Shown: in pieces, positions 5,269 through 5,364 of the stretch
Layout: every line of letters begins with the position of its first letter
Numbering within the stretch: position 1 is the first letter of the stretch
Assembly: GCA_019117325.1 (NCBI GenBank)
Contig: DWZY01000321.1
Location: 1-5,364, forward strand
Direction of reading: 5' to 3'
Source: Candidatus Brevibacterium intestinigallinarum
GTDB taxonomy: Bacteria; Actinomycetota; Actinomycetes; Actinomycetales; Brevibacteriaceae
DNA length: 5,364 nucleotides
The notes under the pieces: generated by a model
What the model was told of the DNA's origin: nothing
The model's input: only the letters and a program-made list of their open reading frames with translations
Databases searched by the model: none
Program-made: the position numbers and the translations under genes

Positions 5269-5328
5269 CACGTGGCGCGGGACCCGGTCTGTCCCCGTCG
5301 ACTCTCACTCACGAAGGAGCGCCACGTG
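5269..5328 (+). promoter_or_regulatory. Structured 5' leader, possible translational operator
   Basis: CACGTGGCGC (5269-5278) and GCGCCACGTG (5319-5328) are perfect 10-base inverted repeats, at least seven pairs of which (5272-5278 with 5319-5325) would be inside an mRNA starting at 5272. The stem would hold the end of the Shine-Dalgarno GAAGGAG (5313-5319) and the bases up to the GTG start. Inside it, GGGAC (5279-5283) pairs with GTCCC (5291-5295) around a 7-base loop, CCGGTCT, with GGT at the anticodon position. The inverted repeat is directly visible; regulation is inferred. Confidence 0.4.
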
Positions 5329-5364
5329 GCTCACAGCATCACCCTCGACGGACATCCCCAGGAG
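5326..5364 (+). CDS. thrS: Probable threonyl-tRNA synthetase, N-terminal fragment only
   Basis: Only 13 codons lie in the window: MAHSITLDGHPQE, running off the right edge. GTG 5326 follows a good Shine-Dalgarno GAAGGAG (5313-5319) by 6 bases. The short ITLDG stretch resembles the first strand-and-turn of the TGS domain that opens ThrRS proteins (E. coli begins with ITLPDG after a few residues). The setting just downstream of tRNA genes and a PGPGW membrane protein gene also fits thrS as seen in other actinomycetes. ThrRS charges tRNA-Thr in the cytoplasm. Thirteen residues cannot prove this, and another TGS-domain or unrelated protein remains possible. An in-frame upstream GTG at 5272 could give an 18-residue longer product. 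Confidence 0.5.
   Translation, partial: MAHSITLDGHPQE

Noticed and set aside
4949..5308. Minus-strand open frame over both tRNA-Val genes, with GIEPVTSSVSG- and WDRTSDLFRV-like peptides
   Set aside because: These peptides are also classic antisense-tRNA artefacts; the two near-copies simply reflect the two tRNA-Val genes.
5216..5325. T-box riboswitch before the thrS-like gene
   Set aside because: The interval from promoter to start is only about 55 bases, too short for a T-box, and no T-box sequence or antiterminator is visible.
1..5364. Novel defence, mobile or biosynthetic system
   Set aside because: Every gene belongs to a recognisable housekeeping or conserved family in a compact core arrangement; nothing suggests an accessory island.

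Overview
The window is high-GC chromosomal DNA from what looks like an actinomycete, most likely a Micrococcales-type genome (genus not determinable from the sequence). The support is third-codon-position GC bias throughout, GTG starts, -10 boxes of the form TAnnnT with weak -35 boxes, GC-rich hairpin terminators without long T-runs, tRNA genes without encoded CCA, and recognisably actinobacterial versions of Era, an AFG1/ZapE-like ATPase and a PGPGW (TIGR02611-type) membrane protein. No mobile element, phage gene, CRISPR array or defence gene is visible. This is core housekeeping DNA.

Layout. Positions 3-1091 (+) hold the 3' part of a CNNM/CBS/CorC-type hemolysin-family membrane protein whose start lies outside the window. 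Its TGA overlaps the ATG of era (1088-2113, +), the ribosome-assembly GTPase. After an 81-base gap with a small hairpin and a candidate leaderless promoter comes an AFG1/ZapE-like ATPase (2195-3217, +). Eleven bases later comes a PPK2-family polyphosphate:nucleotide phosphotransferase (3229-4119, +). A bidirectional terminator hairpin at 4144-4170 separates this run from a convergent small membrane protein gene (4629-4156, -). Its stop codon lies in the hairpin loop.

From about 4637 to 4726 two divergent promoters sit back to back, one for the membrane protein and one for a tRNA operon. The operon reads tRNA-Gly(GCC), tRNA-Cys(GCA), tRNA-Val(CAC), tRNA-Val(GAC), and ends in a 13-bp hairpin terminator at 5186-5215. 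The two valine tRNAs differ at only three positions. The last 100 bases hold a promoter, a structured leader and the first 13 codons of a gene that is probably thrS (threonyl-tRNA synthetase), cut by the window edge.

Functionally the window is dominated by translation: Era in 30S maturation, four tRNAs and probably ThrRS. The AFG1/ZapE-like ATPase and PPK2 form a probable two-gene unit with an energy or stress flavour. The most interesting signal is the leader of the last gene. A perfect 10-base inverted repeat pairs the likely mRNA 5' end with the bases between the Shine-Dalgarno sequence and the start codon. It encloses a 5-bp stem with a 7-base loop carrying GGU at the anticodon position, which resembles a tRNA-Thr(GGU) anticodon arm. 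If the gene is thrS this could be an autoregulatory operator, but that remains a hypothesis.
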